A stretch of DNA of 64,000 bases, from the NCBI RefSeq assembly GCF_001693735.1, contig NZ_LWDV01000010.1:70365-134364 (forward strand), in the 5' to 3' direction. The DNA is from Orenia metallireducens (GTDB lineage: Bacteria > Bacillota > Halanaerobiia > Halobacteroidales > Halobacteroidaceae). This document shows, one piece after another, positions 44,043 to 54,087 of this stretch. Each line of letters begins with the position of its first letter. Within the stretch, counting starts at the first letter, position 1. Under the pieces are notes generated by a model, which was not told where the DNA came from, made no database searches, and was given only the letters and a program-made list of their open reading frames with translations. A program made the position numbers and the translations under genes.

Positions 44043-45179
44043 TTAGTCAAGTCCAAAAGCATCCTTTATCTTCTGTAAGAATCCTTTATGTTCTGGATTT
44101 ATCTCTTCACCACTGATCTCTGCAAACTCCTTAAGTAAATTCTTCTGCTTATCATCTAACTTCTTAGGAATGACGACTTTAACCTTGATATGTTGATCTC
44201 CCCGTCCACTACCCCTTAAATATGGGATACCTTTATTCTTCAATCTAAAGGTAGTAGCAGGTTGAGTCCCTTCTGGAATAGTAAATTTAACCTTTCCATC
44301 TAAAGTAGGAACTTGAATCTCATCACCTAGAGTAGCTTGAACGAAACTGATTGGCACTTCACATAAAACATCATTTCCTCTACGCTTAAAGATTTTGTGG
44401 CGCTTAACATTGATAACAACCTGTAAATCTCCTGCTGGACCACCATTTACTCCAGCTTCTCCTTCACCACGTATTCTTAGAGTAACTCCATCATCAACTC
44501 CTGCTGGAATATCTATAGAGACCTTTCTTCTCTTCTTAACTTTACCATTACCATGACAATCTGGACAAGGATCTTTAATAAACTTACCAGTACCACTACA
44601 ACGATCACAAGTACTAGTCTGTACCATCTGACCAAAAGGAGTATTCTGTTTAAATTGAAGCTCACCACTTCCACCACATTTAGCACAAGTCTCTACATCA
44701 CTACTTGATTTAGCCCCTTTACCACCACAAGTCTCACAATCCTCTGTTCGAGGAATAGTAATCTCCTTTTTAGTACCAAAGGCTGCTTCTTCAAATTCAA
44801 CTGTAATGTTTACTCTTAAATCTGATCCTTTACGTGGAGCATTTCTATTTCTTGATCTTCCCCCTCCACCAAAGAACATATCAAAGATATCATCAAAGCC
44901 ACCAAAACCACCTTGATTAAAGCCTCCAAAGCCACCTTGACCAAATCCGCCATCTCCACCGACTCCAGCATGACCAAATTGATCATATCTAGCCCTTTTT
45001 TCCTCATCACTTAGCACTTCATAGGCTTCTGCAATCTCTTTAAATTTTTCTTCAGCATTCTCCTCTTTACTTACATCAGGATGATACTTTCTAGATAACT
45101 TCCGATAAGCCCGCTTAATCTCCTGTTTACTCGCACCTTTATCTACGCCTAATATCTCATAATAATCTCTTTTAGCCAA
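44043..45179 (-). CDS. dnaJ: Chaperone DnaJ
   Basis: The co-chaperone stimulates DnaK ATPase and delivers unfolded clients. The J domain (~1-70) has the HPD motif in YHPDVSKEE, followed by a Gly/Phe-rich segment, four zinc-binding repeats ([32 protein letters not shown]) and C-terminal substrate domains. I set the start at the TTG at 45179 to give the family's usual [13 protein letters not shown]-terminus (378 residues); a GTG at 45188 is an alternative, with AAAGG upstream of both. A strong terminator and a 270-bp gap separate it from dnaK. Confidence 0.96.
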   Translation of the reverse strand: MAKRDYYEILGVDKGASKQEIKRAYRKLSRKYHPDVSKEENAEEKFKEIAEAYEVLSDEEKRARYDQFGHAGVGGDGGFGQGGFGGFNQGGFGGFDDIFDMFFGGGGRSRNRNAPRKGSDLRVNITVEFEEAAFGTKKEITIPRTEDCETCGGKGAKSSSDVETCAKCGGSGELQFKQNTPFGQMVQTSTCDRCSGTGKFIKDPCPDCHGNGKVKKRRKVSIDIPAGVDDGVTLRIRGEGEAGVNGGPAGDLQVVINVKRHKIFKRRGNDVLCEVPISFVQATLGDEIQVPTLDGKVKFTIPEGTQPATTFRLKNKGIPYLRGSGRGDQHIKVKVVIPKKLDDKQKNLLKEFAEISGEEINPEHKGFLQKIKDAFGLD

Positions 45180-45399
45180 TTCAATCACTGCCTTTCTAAT
45201 TCATTTTACAATATATCGTTAAGTAAAAATTTCAAAACTAATTAAAACAATTTTTTTGCCACAGATATTCTATATAAAATAACCATAAACTTACTGTAGT
45301 CTATTATTACTTAAACTATCTACTTAAATTATTATACAATAAGTCTAGGAAGAAATAAAATTTCAAATGAAATAATCATTAATCTCTATTCATAAAAAC

Positions 45400-45433
45400 A
45401 GAGTCAAAACCAAATTAGCTTGGCTTTGACTCT
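45400..45433 (-). terminator. Terminator between dnaK and dnaJ
   Basis: AGAGTCAAA and TTTGACTCT pair, with further CCAA/TTGG pairing inside and one mismatch; a moderately T-rich run follows on the minus strand. It lies 27 bp after the dnaK stop. Confidence 0.75.
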
Positions 45434-45459
45434 CTTTACTCTATATTAATTGATTCTCT

Positions 45460-47316
45460 TTATTCATCAACATCTTCAAAATCAACATCTACTACATCAT
45501 CATCAGCTTCTGCTTGCTGTGCACCAGCGCCTCCTGCTGCTTGTTGAGCTTGCTCAGCTTGTTGATACATTTGAGTTGTCAACTCATGAAGCTTTTGAGT
45601 TAATGCCTCTTGTTTAGCTTTAATACTATCAACATCTACTTTATCTGGGTCGATATTATGCATATCAATACCTTCTAAGACTTTCTTCAATTCATCCTTC
45701 TTACTTTCAATTTCACTTAATACTGAAGCATCAGCTTGCTCTTTAGCTTCTTCTATAGTCTTTTCAACTTGATGTACTAAACTATCTGCACCAGTTACTG
45801 TTTCTATAGCTTCTTTCTTCTTCTTATCCTCTTCAGCATGGCTTTCTGCATCTTTAACCATTCTTTCAATCTCTTCTTCTGATAAACCAGTATCAGATTT
45901 GATTGTAATCTGTTGCTCATTACCTGTTCCTTTATCTTTAGCAGATACATGAACTATACCATTAGCATCGATCTTAAAAGTTACTTCAATTTGAGGTACT
46001 CCTCTTGGTGCTGGTGGTATATCAGTTAATTGGAACCTACCTAAAGTCTTGTTATCCTTAGCCATCTGTCTCTCACCTTGTAAGACGTGAATATCAACGG
46101 CAGGTTGATTGTCTGCTGCAGTTGAGAAGACTTGGCTCTTTTCAGTTGGAATAGTAGTATTTCTATCGATAAGCTTAGTAAATACTCCACCCATTGTTTC
46201 AATACCTAAAGATAATGGAGTAACATCTAATAATACAACATCACTAACTTCATCATTTAATACTCCACCTTGAATAGCTGCACCCATTGCTACACATTCA
46301 TCAGGATTGATACCTTTATTTGGAGTCTTACCTATCTCTTTTTCAATCGCTTGTTGTACTGCTGGAATTCTAGTAGAACCACCTACTAACAATACCTCAT
46401 CAATATCAGATTTACTCAATCCAGCATCGTCTAAAGCTTGACGTACAGCTTTTAAAGTTCTATCTACTAAATCAGAACTCATTTTCTCAAATTGAGAACG
46501 AGTAATATCTACATCCAAATGCTGTGGTCCTTCTGCAGTTTGAGTAATAAATGGTAGATTTACATTAGTAGTTGCTACTCCAGAAAGCTCAATTTTAGCC
46601 TTTTCAGCAGCATCTTTTAATCTTTGTAATGACATCTTGTCTTTACGTAAATCAATACCATGCTCTTTTTCAAACTGTTCAGCTAAATAATTGATAATCT
46701 TTTCATCAAAATCATCTCCACCTAATTGGTTATCACCACTAGTAGCAATAACCTCTACTACTCCATCACCAAGCTCTAAGATAGAGACATCAAAAGTACC
46801 CCCGCCTAAGTCATAAACCAAAACAGTCTGCTCTTTATCATCATTGATTCCATATGCTAAAGCAGCAGCAGTTGGCTCATTGATAATTCTTTCAACTTCT
46901 AGTCCTGCAATCTTACCTGCATCTTTAGTTGCTTGGCGTTGTGCATCACTAAAGTAAGCTGGAACTGTAATAACAGCACCCTTAACCTCTTGACCTAAGT
47001 AATCCTCTGCATATCCCTTTAATTCTTGTAGAATCATCGCAGATATCTCCTGAGGAGTTCTATCCTTTCCGTCTAACTCAACCTTATAATCTTCACCCAT
47101 ATGTCTTTTGATAGAGATTACTGTTTGGTTTGGATTGGTAATAGCTTGTCGTTTAGCTGGCTCCCCTATCAAACGTTCACCTTTTTTAGAAAATCCAACT
47201 ACTGAAGGTGTTGTTCTAGACCCTTGTTTATTAGGAATTACTGTAGCCTCTCCACCTTCAATAACTGCTACACAAGAGTTTGTAGTACCTAAATCAATAC
47301 CAATAATTTTACCCAT
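45460..47316 (-). CDS. dnaK: Chaperone DnaK (Hsp70)
   Basis: The 618-residue ATP-dependent chaperone folds and protects proteins. The ATPase domain (~1-370) has [31 protein letters not shown] and [15 protein letters not shown]. The linker [14 protein letters not shown] leads to the peptide-binding domain (~380-500) and helical lid. The C-terminus is Gln/Ala-rich and ends in the usual acidic tail ([14 protein letters not shown]). It lies in the hrcA-grpE-dnaK order. AGGAGGAT precedes the ATG. Confidence 0.98.
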   Translation of the reverse strand: MGKIIGIDLGTTNSCVAVIEGGEATVIPNKQGSRTTPSVVGFSKKGERLIGEPAKRQAITNPNQTVISIKRHMGEDYKVELDGKDRTPQEISAMILQELKGYAEDYLGQEVKGAVITVPAYFSDAQRQATKDAGKIAGLEVERIINEPTAAALAYGINDDKEQTVLVYDLGGGTFDVSILELGDGVVEVIATSGDNQLGGDDFDEKIINYLAEQFEKEHGIDLRKDKMSLQRLKDAAEKAKIELSGVATTNVNLPFITQTAEGPQHLDVDITRSQFEKMSSDLVDRTLKAVRQALDDAGLSKSDIDEVLLVGGSTRIPAVQQAIEKEIGKTPNKGINPDECVAMGAAIQGGVLNDEVSDVVLLDVTPLSLGIETMGGVFTKLIDRNTTIPTEKSQVFSTAADNQPAVDIHVLQGERQMAKDNKTLGRFQLTDIPPAPRGVPQIEVTFKIDANGIVHVSAKDKGTGNEQQITIKSDTGLSEEEIERMVKDAESHAEEDKKKKEAIETVTGADSLVHQVEKTIEEAKEQADASVLSEIESKKDELKKVLEGIDMHNIDPDKVDVDSIKAKQEALTQKLHELTTQMYQQAEQAQQAAGGAGAQQAEADDDVVDVDFEDVDE

Positions 47317-47437
47317 TTATATTCATCCTCCTTATTAATTTTCATTTTTCCTATTCTGATATTGCTACTTATGAAAAATGCTCCCTTTGGGTTCTAAAGA
47401 ACCTTCGAGAGAGGAAAAATCCCTAAAGAAATTTTTC

Positions 47438-48028
47438 CTACTCTGCAACCTTAACCATTGCTGGTCTAATTACTAATTCATTAAAGATATACCCTTTTTG
47501 TAGTTCTTCTATAATTATTCCAGATTCATACTCTTCACTTTCCTCTTTCATTACTGCATTATGTAAATTAGGGTCAAACTCTTCACCAACTGTCACTATT
47601 GCTTCTACTCCTGTTTTAGTTAACAGATTATTTAATTGGCGATAAATCATCTCCACACCCTTTAAGACTCCACCACCCTCATCATCAGTTGCAGAGGTAG
47701 CCAATGCTCTTTCAAAGTTATCAATTATAGGTAATAGCTCTACTATAAAATCTTTTGTAGCCTGTTCAGCTAAGCTACTTTTTTCTTTGATGACTCTCTT
47801 TCTATAATTAGAAAATTCAGCCTGCAACCTCTGTAAGCGATCTATGTACTTCTCCTTCTCTTCCTTCTCTTGAGCCAACTCTTCTTCTAGTTCAGAAAAT
47901 TGTTGATCTGTTTCAGAGGCCTCTTCATTATCAAGCACTTCTTTTATATCTTCAGATACCTCTTCAATCTTATCCTGGTTTGTCTCAGTCTCTTTCTCTT
48001 CTGATAAATTCTTCTCTTCCTCAACCAT
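47438..48028 (-). CDS. grpE: Nucleotide exchange factor GrpE
   Basis: The 196-residue protein releases ADP from DnaK. A very acidic disordered N-terminus (~1-50, rich in Glu) precedes the long dimeric coiled coil (~50-100, YIDRLQRLQAEFSNYRKR) and the C-terminal beta-wing with VGEEFDPNLHNAVM (~148-161) and GYIFNELVIRPAMVKV (~176-191). Its place between hrcA and dnaK is canonical. Confidence 0.97.
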   Translation of the reverse strand: MVEEEKNLSEEKETETNQDKIEEVSEDIKEVLDNEEASETDQQFSELEEELAQEKEEKEKYIDRLQRLQAEFSNYRKRVIKEKSSLAEQATKDFIVELLPIIDNFERALATSATDDEGGGVLKGVEMIYRQLNNLLTKTGVEAIVTVGEEFDPNLHNAVMKEESEEYESGIIIEELQKGYIFNELVIRPAMVKVAE

Positions 48029-48072
48029 TCAATTCACCTACTCTTAGTCAATAGTTTATTTTTTATTACAAG

Positions 48073-48108
48073 GAAAACTATATCTATTTTAAAATAGATA
48101 TAGTTTTC
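48073..48108 (-). other. Perfect palindrome between hrcA and grpE
   Basis: Arms GAAAACTATATCTATTTT and its complement form an AT-rich hairpin with a minimal loop. On the minus strand it is followed by CTTG rather than a T run, so full termination is doubtful. In B. subtilis the hrcA-grpE junction is an mRNA processing site that stabilises the downstream transcript; a similar function is plausible here. Confidence 0.6.
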
Positions 48109-48132
48109 TTCAATATATCTACTTTATGCAAA

Positions 48133-49170
48133 CTATGGTTTAGCTAAAAATTCACTTAAAGTATCAGCCATAAATTTAACTGTCCCAATTACATTAGAAT
48201 ATTCCATCCTAGTTGGACCTATTACGCCAATCTTTCCAACTGGACGCCCCCCTAAATTATAGGTAGCTACTACAAAACTACAGTCCCTAATCTCTTTAAA
48301 GGAGTTTTCACTACCTATCATGATTTCAACACCTGCTTTATTATTGAAATCACCCATAATATCATATAAGAGTTGTTTTTGCTCTAATAATTTCAGCACA
48401 CTCTTAATCTTGTTGATATCATTAAATTCAGGCTGTTCTAATATATGAGCAGTACCCCCTAAATATATTTTACCATTTTCGGGGATATTATAACTAGAAA
48501 TTTCTTCATTTATAAAATATAAGTTACTAAGTGGTACTGAAATTCTATTTACTAATTCTCTATTAATCATCTCTAGAACTTCTTTATCTATCTTATTTAA
48601 TGCTAAACCAGAAAGTCTTTCATTTAAAAAACGGGAAATCATTTCAAGGTCATGAGTAGATATTGATTCAGGAATATCGACTATTTTGTTTTTGATTAAT
48701 CCCGTATCTGTCACCAAGACCATTAAAACTTTCCTCTCAGCTATGGAAACTAACTGTAAATGTTGGAAGATACTCTCTTCCAGCTGTGGACTTAAGACTA
48801 AAGCTGTATAATTAGTCAAATCAGATAACATCTGCGAAGTCTGTTGAATAAGATCTTGAATTCCTACTTGTTTAGAGATAATATCCTGCTTAATAGAACC
48901 AACTATCTTTTTAGATACTTTCTTTAACTCCATTAAGTCATCTACATAAAATCTATATCCTTTATCTGTAGGAATTCTTCCTGCTGATCTATGGGGTTGC
49001 TCTAAATAATTAGCTTCCTCTAAATCAGCCATCTCATTTCTGATGGTCGCAGGGCTAACTCCAAAGTCGTACCTCCGAGCCAAAGTCCTAGAACCAACAG
49101 GCTCTGCAGTCATAATATATTCATTTACGATGGCCTTTAATATCTCCTTCTTCCTTTCTGTCATCTCCAC
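48133..49170 (-). CDS. hrcA: Heat-inducible transcription repressor HrcA
   Basis: The repressor binds CIRCE and shuts off class I heat-shock genes; GroEL modulates it. The winged-helix N-terminus has MTERKKEILKAIVNEYI, then PVGSRTLARRYDFGVSPATIRNEMADLE, and is followed by the GAF-like and dimerisation domains. The start is set at GTG 49170, giving MEMTERKKE..., because AGGTGG lies 9 nt before it. An ATG six bases later is also possible. A longer frame reaches 49200, but it would run into the CIRCE operator. It is the first gene of its own operon and is autoregulated. Confidence 0.95.
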   Translation of the reverse strand: MEMTERKKEILKAIVNEYIMTAEPVGSRTLARRYDFGVSPATIRNEMADLEEANYLEQPHRSAGRIPTDKGYRFYVDDLMELKKVSKKIVGSIKQDIISKQVGIQDLIQQTSQMLSDLTNYTALVLSPQLEESIFQHLQLVSIAERKVLMVLVTDTGLIKNKIVDIPESISTHDLEMISRFLNERLSGLALNKIDKEVLEMINRELVNRISVPLSNLYFINEEISSYNIPENGKIYLGGTAHILEQPEFNDINKIKSVLKLLEQKQLLYDIMGDFNNKAGVEIMIGSENSFKEIRDCSFVVATYNLGGRPVGKIGVIGPTRMEYSNVIGTVKFMADTLSEFLAKP

Positions 49171-49193
49171 TGGCAACCACCACCTTTCTTCAA

Positions 49194-49220
49194 TTAGCAC
49201 TCGATGTCGTTGAGTGCTAA
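49194..49220 (-). promoter_or_regulatory. CIRCE operator
   Basis: The perfect inverted repeat TTAGCACTC-N9-GAGTGCTAA lies 24 bp upstream of hrcA. It is the binding site for HrcA. Confidence 0.97.
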
Positions 49221-49235
49221 TAAGATGCTATAAAT

Positions 49236-49264
49236 AAAATATCATTATTAATCTGATTTGTCAA
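49236..49264 (-). promoter_or_regulatory. Sigma-A promoter of the hrcA-grpE-dnaK operon
   Basis: On the minus strand TTGACA (49264-49259) and TATTTT (49241-49236) are separated by 17 bp, and CIRCE begins 15 bp beyond the -10, so HrcA would block initiation. Confidence 0.75.
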
Positions 49265-49414
49265 ATATATTTATTTTAGATTATCTGTAATTAGAACTAT
49301 TATGCTCTTTTATTCACGAGCATTCTTACCTATCTAAGGTTAAAAATAATGGTTTTATTTTGAAATATGGATGTCATACTTTAAAATTTAATTCAAAGAT
49401 AAAACTATTTTAGT

Positions 49415-49732
49415 ATATTATGGTGCTTTTCACTTTAAGAAAGTAAATAAAATTTTAGGTTCCGCCTAAGGGCGCCTTACTTTTGGCATTGCCCAAAAAG
49501 TAAGCTAAAAGTCTAAAAAAAATATACCTACGAGTTTTAAAAAACAAAAACTCTTCGTGGCATAACCAGCCCACTCACTACGCAATCAAAATAATAGATA
49601 TTATCAATTGTTAAATTCTCTGATTAAGACTTCATTATACTCTAAATTCTATCTCAATCCTTGCTTCGTTCAAACACTAATTATTTTCAACTTAAAAACC
49701 TTTTAATTATAAATTCAAAAGTGTCTCATTAT
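49415..49732 (+). repeat. Long copy of a dispersed intergenic repeat
   Basis: The left end ATATTATGGTGCTTTT and the right end AAAAGTGTCTCATTAT are imperfectly inverted. Internal modules (GCCTAAGGGCGCC, CTACGAGTTTT with AAAACTCTTCGTGG, CCCACTCACTACGCAATC, CTTGCTTCGTTCAAACA) recur in the same order in 28179-28580 on the other strand. No gene is visible in 49265-49739. Confidence 0.7.
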
Positions 49733-49739
49733 CATTCTT

Positions 49740-50876
49740 TTAAGTCAATATAAACTCAGCCAATACCTGATTAGCTAATAATATTCCTTGCCAGGTCAAA
49801 GCTATTCTATCATTAGCAATTATAATTAACTTCTGCTGTGAGAATTTATTAAGCTCATCATTATAAATATCATAGATAGAAGCTCCAAATCTATCTTTAA
49901 ATTCTTTCAGACCAATCCCTTTTATCAATCTCAATCCTAGCATCATCGTCTCTTCAATCTCATCCTCTTTAGTTAAGCTCTGATAATCCTCTACAGGTAG
50001 TCTGCCTTCTTCTATACTTAGACAATATTCCTCTAAAGAAGAATAATTATACCCGCGTCCAACTCCATCATAAAAATGAGCCCCTGCTCCTAGGCTTAAA
50101 TAAGTTTCATTCTTCCAATAGACCTGATTATGTTCACTCTCATAGCCTCTGTGGGCAAAGTTTGATATTTCATACTGCTGATATCCTTTACTTTCAAGTA
50201 AATTTTTAGTGAAGTTATACATCTCTAAATCTAATTCTTCACTAATAGGATTTAATTCACCTTTATTTAACATCTGATAAAAAGGGGTATCTTCCTCAAT
50301 TTTGAGATTATAGGTGGATAAATGATTTGGCTTAAGCTTACAGGCTTGTAATAAGGTCTTCTGCCAATCCTCTAAGCTCTGCTCTGGTAAAGCAAAGATT
50401 AAATCAAGGCTAATATTATTAAAACCCACCTCTTTAGCTAGATAATAATTGTTTATCGCCTCTTGTGCTGTATGAATCCTCCCAATCTTCTCTAACATCT
50501 TATCATTAAAACTCTGTACCCCAAAACTCAATCTATTGACTCCTGCCTTCTTGATTAATGTCAGCTTCTCCTTGTCTACTGTACCAGGATTAGCCTCTAT
50601 CGTTATCTCTATATCTTCTTTTATATCAAAGTTCTGATAGCACTTATCTAGTATCTTAGCTATCTGAGCACCTTCCAGAATTGTAGGAGTTCCTCCACCT
50701 ATAAAAATACTCTTAATCTGTGGAGAATATTTTTCAGCCAATAGCTCTATCTCTTTATGTAGAGCAAATAAATACCTCTCTTTGAGAGCTTGATTGACAG
50801 CAAAGGAGTTAAAATTACAATAATAGCATTTACTGACACAAAAAGGGATATGAATATATAGTCCAAACTCTTTCAT
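49740..50876 (-). CDS. hemW: Radical SAM heme chaperone HemW
   Basis: The protein has YIHIPFCVSKCYYCNFNSF, the C-x3-C-x2-C radical SAM motif without the extra Cys of coproporphyrinogen dehydrogenase HemN, which favours HemW. GGGTPT (~59-64), EANPGTVDKEKL and the GVQSFND segment follow. HemW binds heme and delivers it to acceptors. The start is the ATG at 50876, with AAAGGTG six bases upstream; upstream in-frame ATG and GTG codons at 50882/50885 overlap that site. It follows lepA, as in Bacillus (lepA-hemW-hrcA), but a repeat now separates it from hrcA. Confidence 0.94.
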   Translation of the reverse strand: MKEFGLYIHIPFCVSKCYYCNFNSFAVNQALKERYLFALHKEIELLAEKYSPQIKSIFIGGGTPTILEGAQIAKILDKCYQNFDIKEDIEITIEANPGTVDKEKLTLIKKAGVNRLSFGVQSFNDKMLEKIGRIHTAQEAINNYYLAKEVGFNNISLDLIFALPEQSLEDWQKTLLQACKLKPNHLSTYNLKIEEDTPFYQMLNKGELNPISEELDLEMYNFTKNLLESKGYQQYEISNFAHRGYESEHNQVYWKNETYLSLGAGAHFYDGVGRGYNYSSLEEYCLSIEEGRLPVEDYQSLTKEDEIEETMMLGLRLIKGIGLKEFKDRFGASIYDIYNDELNKFSQQKLIIIANDRIALTWQGILLANQVLAEFILT

Positions 50877-50953
50877 AAGCATCACCTTTGTCTATTTTAT
50901 AATAATATTTAGGGCGAACACAAGGTTCGCCCCTACTTAAACTTATTCAATTC

Positions 50954-52759
50954 TTAATCGCCAATCTCTAAAACAGCCATAAAGGCATCTTGAGGAATCT
51001 CTACACTTCCTACTTGCTTCATCCTCTTCTTACCTTCCTTTTGCTTCTTTAATAGTTTCTTCTTACGGGAGACGTCTCCACCATAACACTTCTGTAATAC
51101 ATCCTTACGTCTAGCACTGATAGTCTGACGAGCAACAATCTTATGACCAATAGCAGCCTGGATTGGTACTTTAAACATCTGTTGTGGAATAAACTCTTTT
51201 AACTTCTTAGTCAACTCTTTTCCAACCTCATAAGCAAAATCACGGTGCACAATGCAGGATAATGCATCAACAGGTTCTTCATTAACAAGGATATTTAACT
51301 TGACTAAATCAGCCTCCTGATAACCATTAAATTCATAATCGAAGGTCGCATAACCTCTAGTTCTAGATTTCAATTTATCAAAAAAGTCTAATACAATCTC
51401 ACTTAAAGGAATATCATAGGTCAATCTTACCCTAACCTCATCTAAATATTCCATATTCTTAAATTGACCCCGTTTGCCTTGGCAGAGCTCCATAGCTGCT
51501 CCTACATGTTCATCAGGCAATAGAATCTTAGCTTCTACTACTGGCTCCTCGATCTTATCAATCTGCTGAGCATCGGGCATATTTGCAGGGTTCTCTATTT
51601 GAAGAACTTCTCCATTGGTCTTGTAGACATTATAGATTACACTAGGTGCAGTAGTAATTAAGTCTAATCTATACTCTCTTTCTAATCGTTCCTGCATAAT
51701 TTCCATATGTAAAAGTCCTAGGAAACCACAGCGATAACCAAATCCTAAAGCCTCAGAAGTCTCTGGTTCAAAGGTCAAAGATGCATCATTTAATTGCAAC
51801 TTCTCTAAAGCATCCCTCAGTACATCATAATCTTTACCATCTACTGGATACATACCACAAAAGACCATCGGTTTAGCAGGTTGATATCCTGATAACGGCT
51901 TGTCAGTTGGATTCTCTGCATCGGTAATTGTATCTCCTACCTGTGCATTTTTAACATTCTTAATACTTGCTGCCATATATCCTACCTCTCCAGCACTTAT
52001 CTCTTTAGATGGCTTCATCTTAGGGCTAAAGGTTCCTACCTCATCAACTTCAAAGACCTTCTTAGTAGCCATCATCTTAACCTTCATTCCCTTTTTAATC
52101 TTACCATCTATTACCCTATAGTAACAGATAACCCCTCGGTATGGGTCATATAAAGAGTCAAAGATTAATGCCTTTAGAGGCTTGTCTTTATCTCCAGATG
52201 GTGGGGGTACCTGCTTTACTACTCTTTCTAATAAATCTTCAATTCCTATTCCTTCTTTAGCACTGGTCAAGATAGCATCATCAGGGTCTAATCCAATATC
52301 AATCAACTCTTCCTTTACTCTATCTGGATTGGCACTTGGTAGATCTATCTTGTTGATTACAGGAATAATCTCCAAATCATTCTCTAAAGCTATATAAATA
52401 TTAGCTAAAGTCTGAGCCTCTACACCTTGAGCAGCATCAATAACAAGTAGTGCACCTTCACATGCAGCCAAGCTACGTGAAACTTCATAAGAAAAGTCCA
52501 CATGCCCTGGAGTATCTATTAAATTTAAGGTATATTCATTACCATCTTTTGCTTGATAAGCCATTCTAACCGCTTGAGCTTTAATAGTAATTCCCCGTTC
52601 TCGCTCCAAATCCATTGTATCTAATAACTGTTCTTCCATCTCCCGTTCTGAGATTGTCCCAGTAAACTCCAATAATCTATCAGCTAATGTTGATTTACCA
52701 TGGTCAATATGAGCAATAATACAAAAGTTACGAATATTATTCTGATTAATCTTAGCCAT
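50954..52759 (-). CDS. lepA: Elongation factor 4 (LepA)
   Basis: The 601-residue GTPase can back-translocate or remodel ribosomes and aids initiation complex assembly. It begins [20 protein letters not shown] (G1), has DTPGHVDF (G3) and NKIDLP (G4), and ends with the LepA-specific C-terminal domain ([21 protein letters not shown]). Length is usual. It lies between spoIIP and hemW, as in many Firmicutes. AGGAGGTT lies before the ATG. Confidence 0.97.
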   Translation of the reverse strand: MAKINQNNIRNFCIIAHIDHGKSTLADRLLEFTGTISEREMEEQLLDTMDLERERGITIKAQAVRMAYQAKDGNEYTLNLIDTPGHVDFSYEVSRSLAACEGALLVIDAAQGVEAQTLANIYIALENDLEIIPVINKIDLPSANPDRVKEELIDIGLDPDDAILTSAKEGIGIEDLLERVVKQVPPPSGDKDKPLKALIFDSLYDPYRGVICYYRVIDGKIKKGMKVKMMATKKVFEVDEVGTFSPKMKPSKEISAGEVGYMAASIKNVKNAQVGDTITDAENPTDKPLSGYQPAKPMVFCGMYPVDGKDYDVLRDALEKLQLNDASLTFEPETSEALGFGYRCGFLGLLHMEIMQERLEREYRLDLITTAPSVIYNVYKTNGEVLQIENPANMPDAQQIDKIEEPVVEAKILLPDEHVGAAMELCQGKRGQFKNMEYLDEVRVRLTYDIPLSEIVLDFFDKLKSRTRGYATFDYEFNGYQEADLVKLNILVNEEPVDALSCIVHRDFAYEVGKELTKKLKEFIPQQMFKVPIQAAIGHKIVARQTISARRKDVLQKCYGGDVSRKKKLLKKQKEGKKRMKQVGSVEIPQDAFMAVLEIGD

Positions 52760-52839
52760 TAAGAACCTCCTCTTTCATGTACATTATCTTTCCTAATTAT
52801 AACACCCATTATTGTATTAATCAAGATAGTAAGGAGTAG

Positions 52840-54042
52840 CTAGACTCCTTCATTGATTAAACTAGCCAATACATTAGCTAATAGTTGAGATGACCTTTTA
52901 GCCTCTTCTAAAGTATTCTTAGCTCCACCAATTTCTAATAACAGAGCATGGGGATGAACATGCTGATTATAACGTCTATTACTTATTAGCTTAACATCTC
53001 TTAATAACCCTGGATACATCTCATTCATCTTCTTACCTAACCTTTTAGCGAATTTAACATTCTGTTGCCAATTAGGATGGGGTAATCCATATTCATTATT
53101 TGTCACTATAATCATAATTCTAGCAACCTTCTCACCATCAATAGTTGTTGTAATTAAATCCTTACTCCCTCGCCCAATGGCATCACGGTGAATATCAAAT
53201 ATCATCTTTAATTTAGGATTTTCATCTACTATTCCCTGAGCAGTCTTGAAAGAATTGATATAGGAACTTCCATAGGTTTTGTCATTAACATGTCTAGAAT
53301 GGGCTACTAATATCCCATATTTCTCCTTTAGGGTCTTGGTCAATTCATCTCCAATTAGTACTATATCACCCCTATCTCCAGCTGCTGCTCTAGCATTATA
53401 TCCTTTATTATCATAATTTTCTGCAGTATGAGTATGATAAATACCAACCAAAGCTTCATTAGAGAATGTGGTATCTTTTTTAGGGAATAAAGTTTTTTGG
53501 CTATCATTTTCTTCAGCTATTCTCTCTATTACTTCTCTTTCTTCAACTTGCTTGGAAGGCTCTGTCTGCCAAAATTCTAACTCTATCTTTACCCTTTCTT
53601 CATTATCATGAGTACCTTCTGCTCTTAACTTCTCTTCAACAGATTGGTTCTGCTTCTTCCTAGTTCTAACTCTATTCATAGCCGAAGCAACCCGCACATC
53701 ATCTTTCAATTTAAAGAAAGATGGTGGTAAATCTGTTGTAAAACTACAAGTTAACTTGATAAAAGGATTCATTCCTTGAGAATAGGCTAACATTTCTTGA
53801 TTTTCTACCCTAACAATTGGTAGTCCCTTTCTTAAAACAAGTTTAGAATGAAAGTCATCAAGATAAAGAAAATTAACTAGGTAATAGATAAGTTTATTAG
53901 TAGAAAAAATATTACCTAAAGAGATTTTATCTATTATGCTATACTTATGAACTACTAAACCACTAAAGACTAAGAATAGGATTAGATATAGAAGAATAAT
54001 ACCTGTTATAAATCTATGTTGATCCTTGAACATGATCATCAC
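52840..54042 (-). CDS. spoIIP: Stage II sporulation protein P
   Basis: The 400-residue amidase/endopeptidase works with SpoIID and SpoIIM in engulfment. A membrane anchor lies near 12-30, and the C-terminal hydrolase has IYHTHTAENYD (~200-210), MIFDIHRDAIGRG (~281-293) and HPHALLLEIGGAKNT (~359-373) with the metal-binding His and Glu. The frame opens at a GTG (54042) followed by ATG codons at 54039 and 54033; an AGGA site lies just ahead and does not decide between them. An IS element is inserted 45 bp upstream of the start. Confidence 0.94.
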   Translation of the reverse strand: MMIMFKDQHRFITGIILLYLILFLVFSGLVVHKYSIIDKISLGNIFSTNKLIYYLVNFLYLDDFHSKLVLRKGLPIVRVENQEMLAYSQGMNPFIKLTCSFTTDLPPSFFKLKDDVRVASAMNRVRTRKKQNQSVEEKLRAEGTHDNEERVKIELEFWQTEPSKQVEEREVIERIAEENDSQKTLFPKKDTTFSNEALVGIYHTHTAENYDNKGYNARAAAGDRGDIVLIGDELTKTLKEKYGILVAHSRHVNDKTYGSSYINSFKTAQGIVDENPKLKMIFDIHRDAIGRGSKDLITTTIDGEKVARIMIIVTNNEYGLPHPNWQQNVKFAKRLGKKMNEMYPGLLRDVKLISNRRYNQHVHPHALLLEIGGAKNTLEEAKRSSQLLANVLASLINEGV

Positions 54043-54087
54043 ATCCTAATTTAAGGAAATTTCGTAATTATTTATTAATTATCTTAA

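Noticed and set aside
44816-45010. Alternate minus-strand frame inside dnaJ
   Set aside because: It is a frame-shifted reading of the Gly/Phe-rich region of dnaJ without its own start signal.
49740-50876. Naming this gene hemN (oxygen-independent coproporphyrinogen dehydrogenase)
   Set aside because: The motif CVSKCYYC is C-x3-C-x2-C without the fourth cysteine of HemN, and the lepA context is that of hemW.
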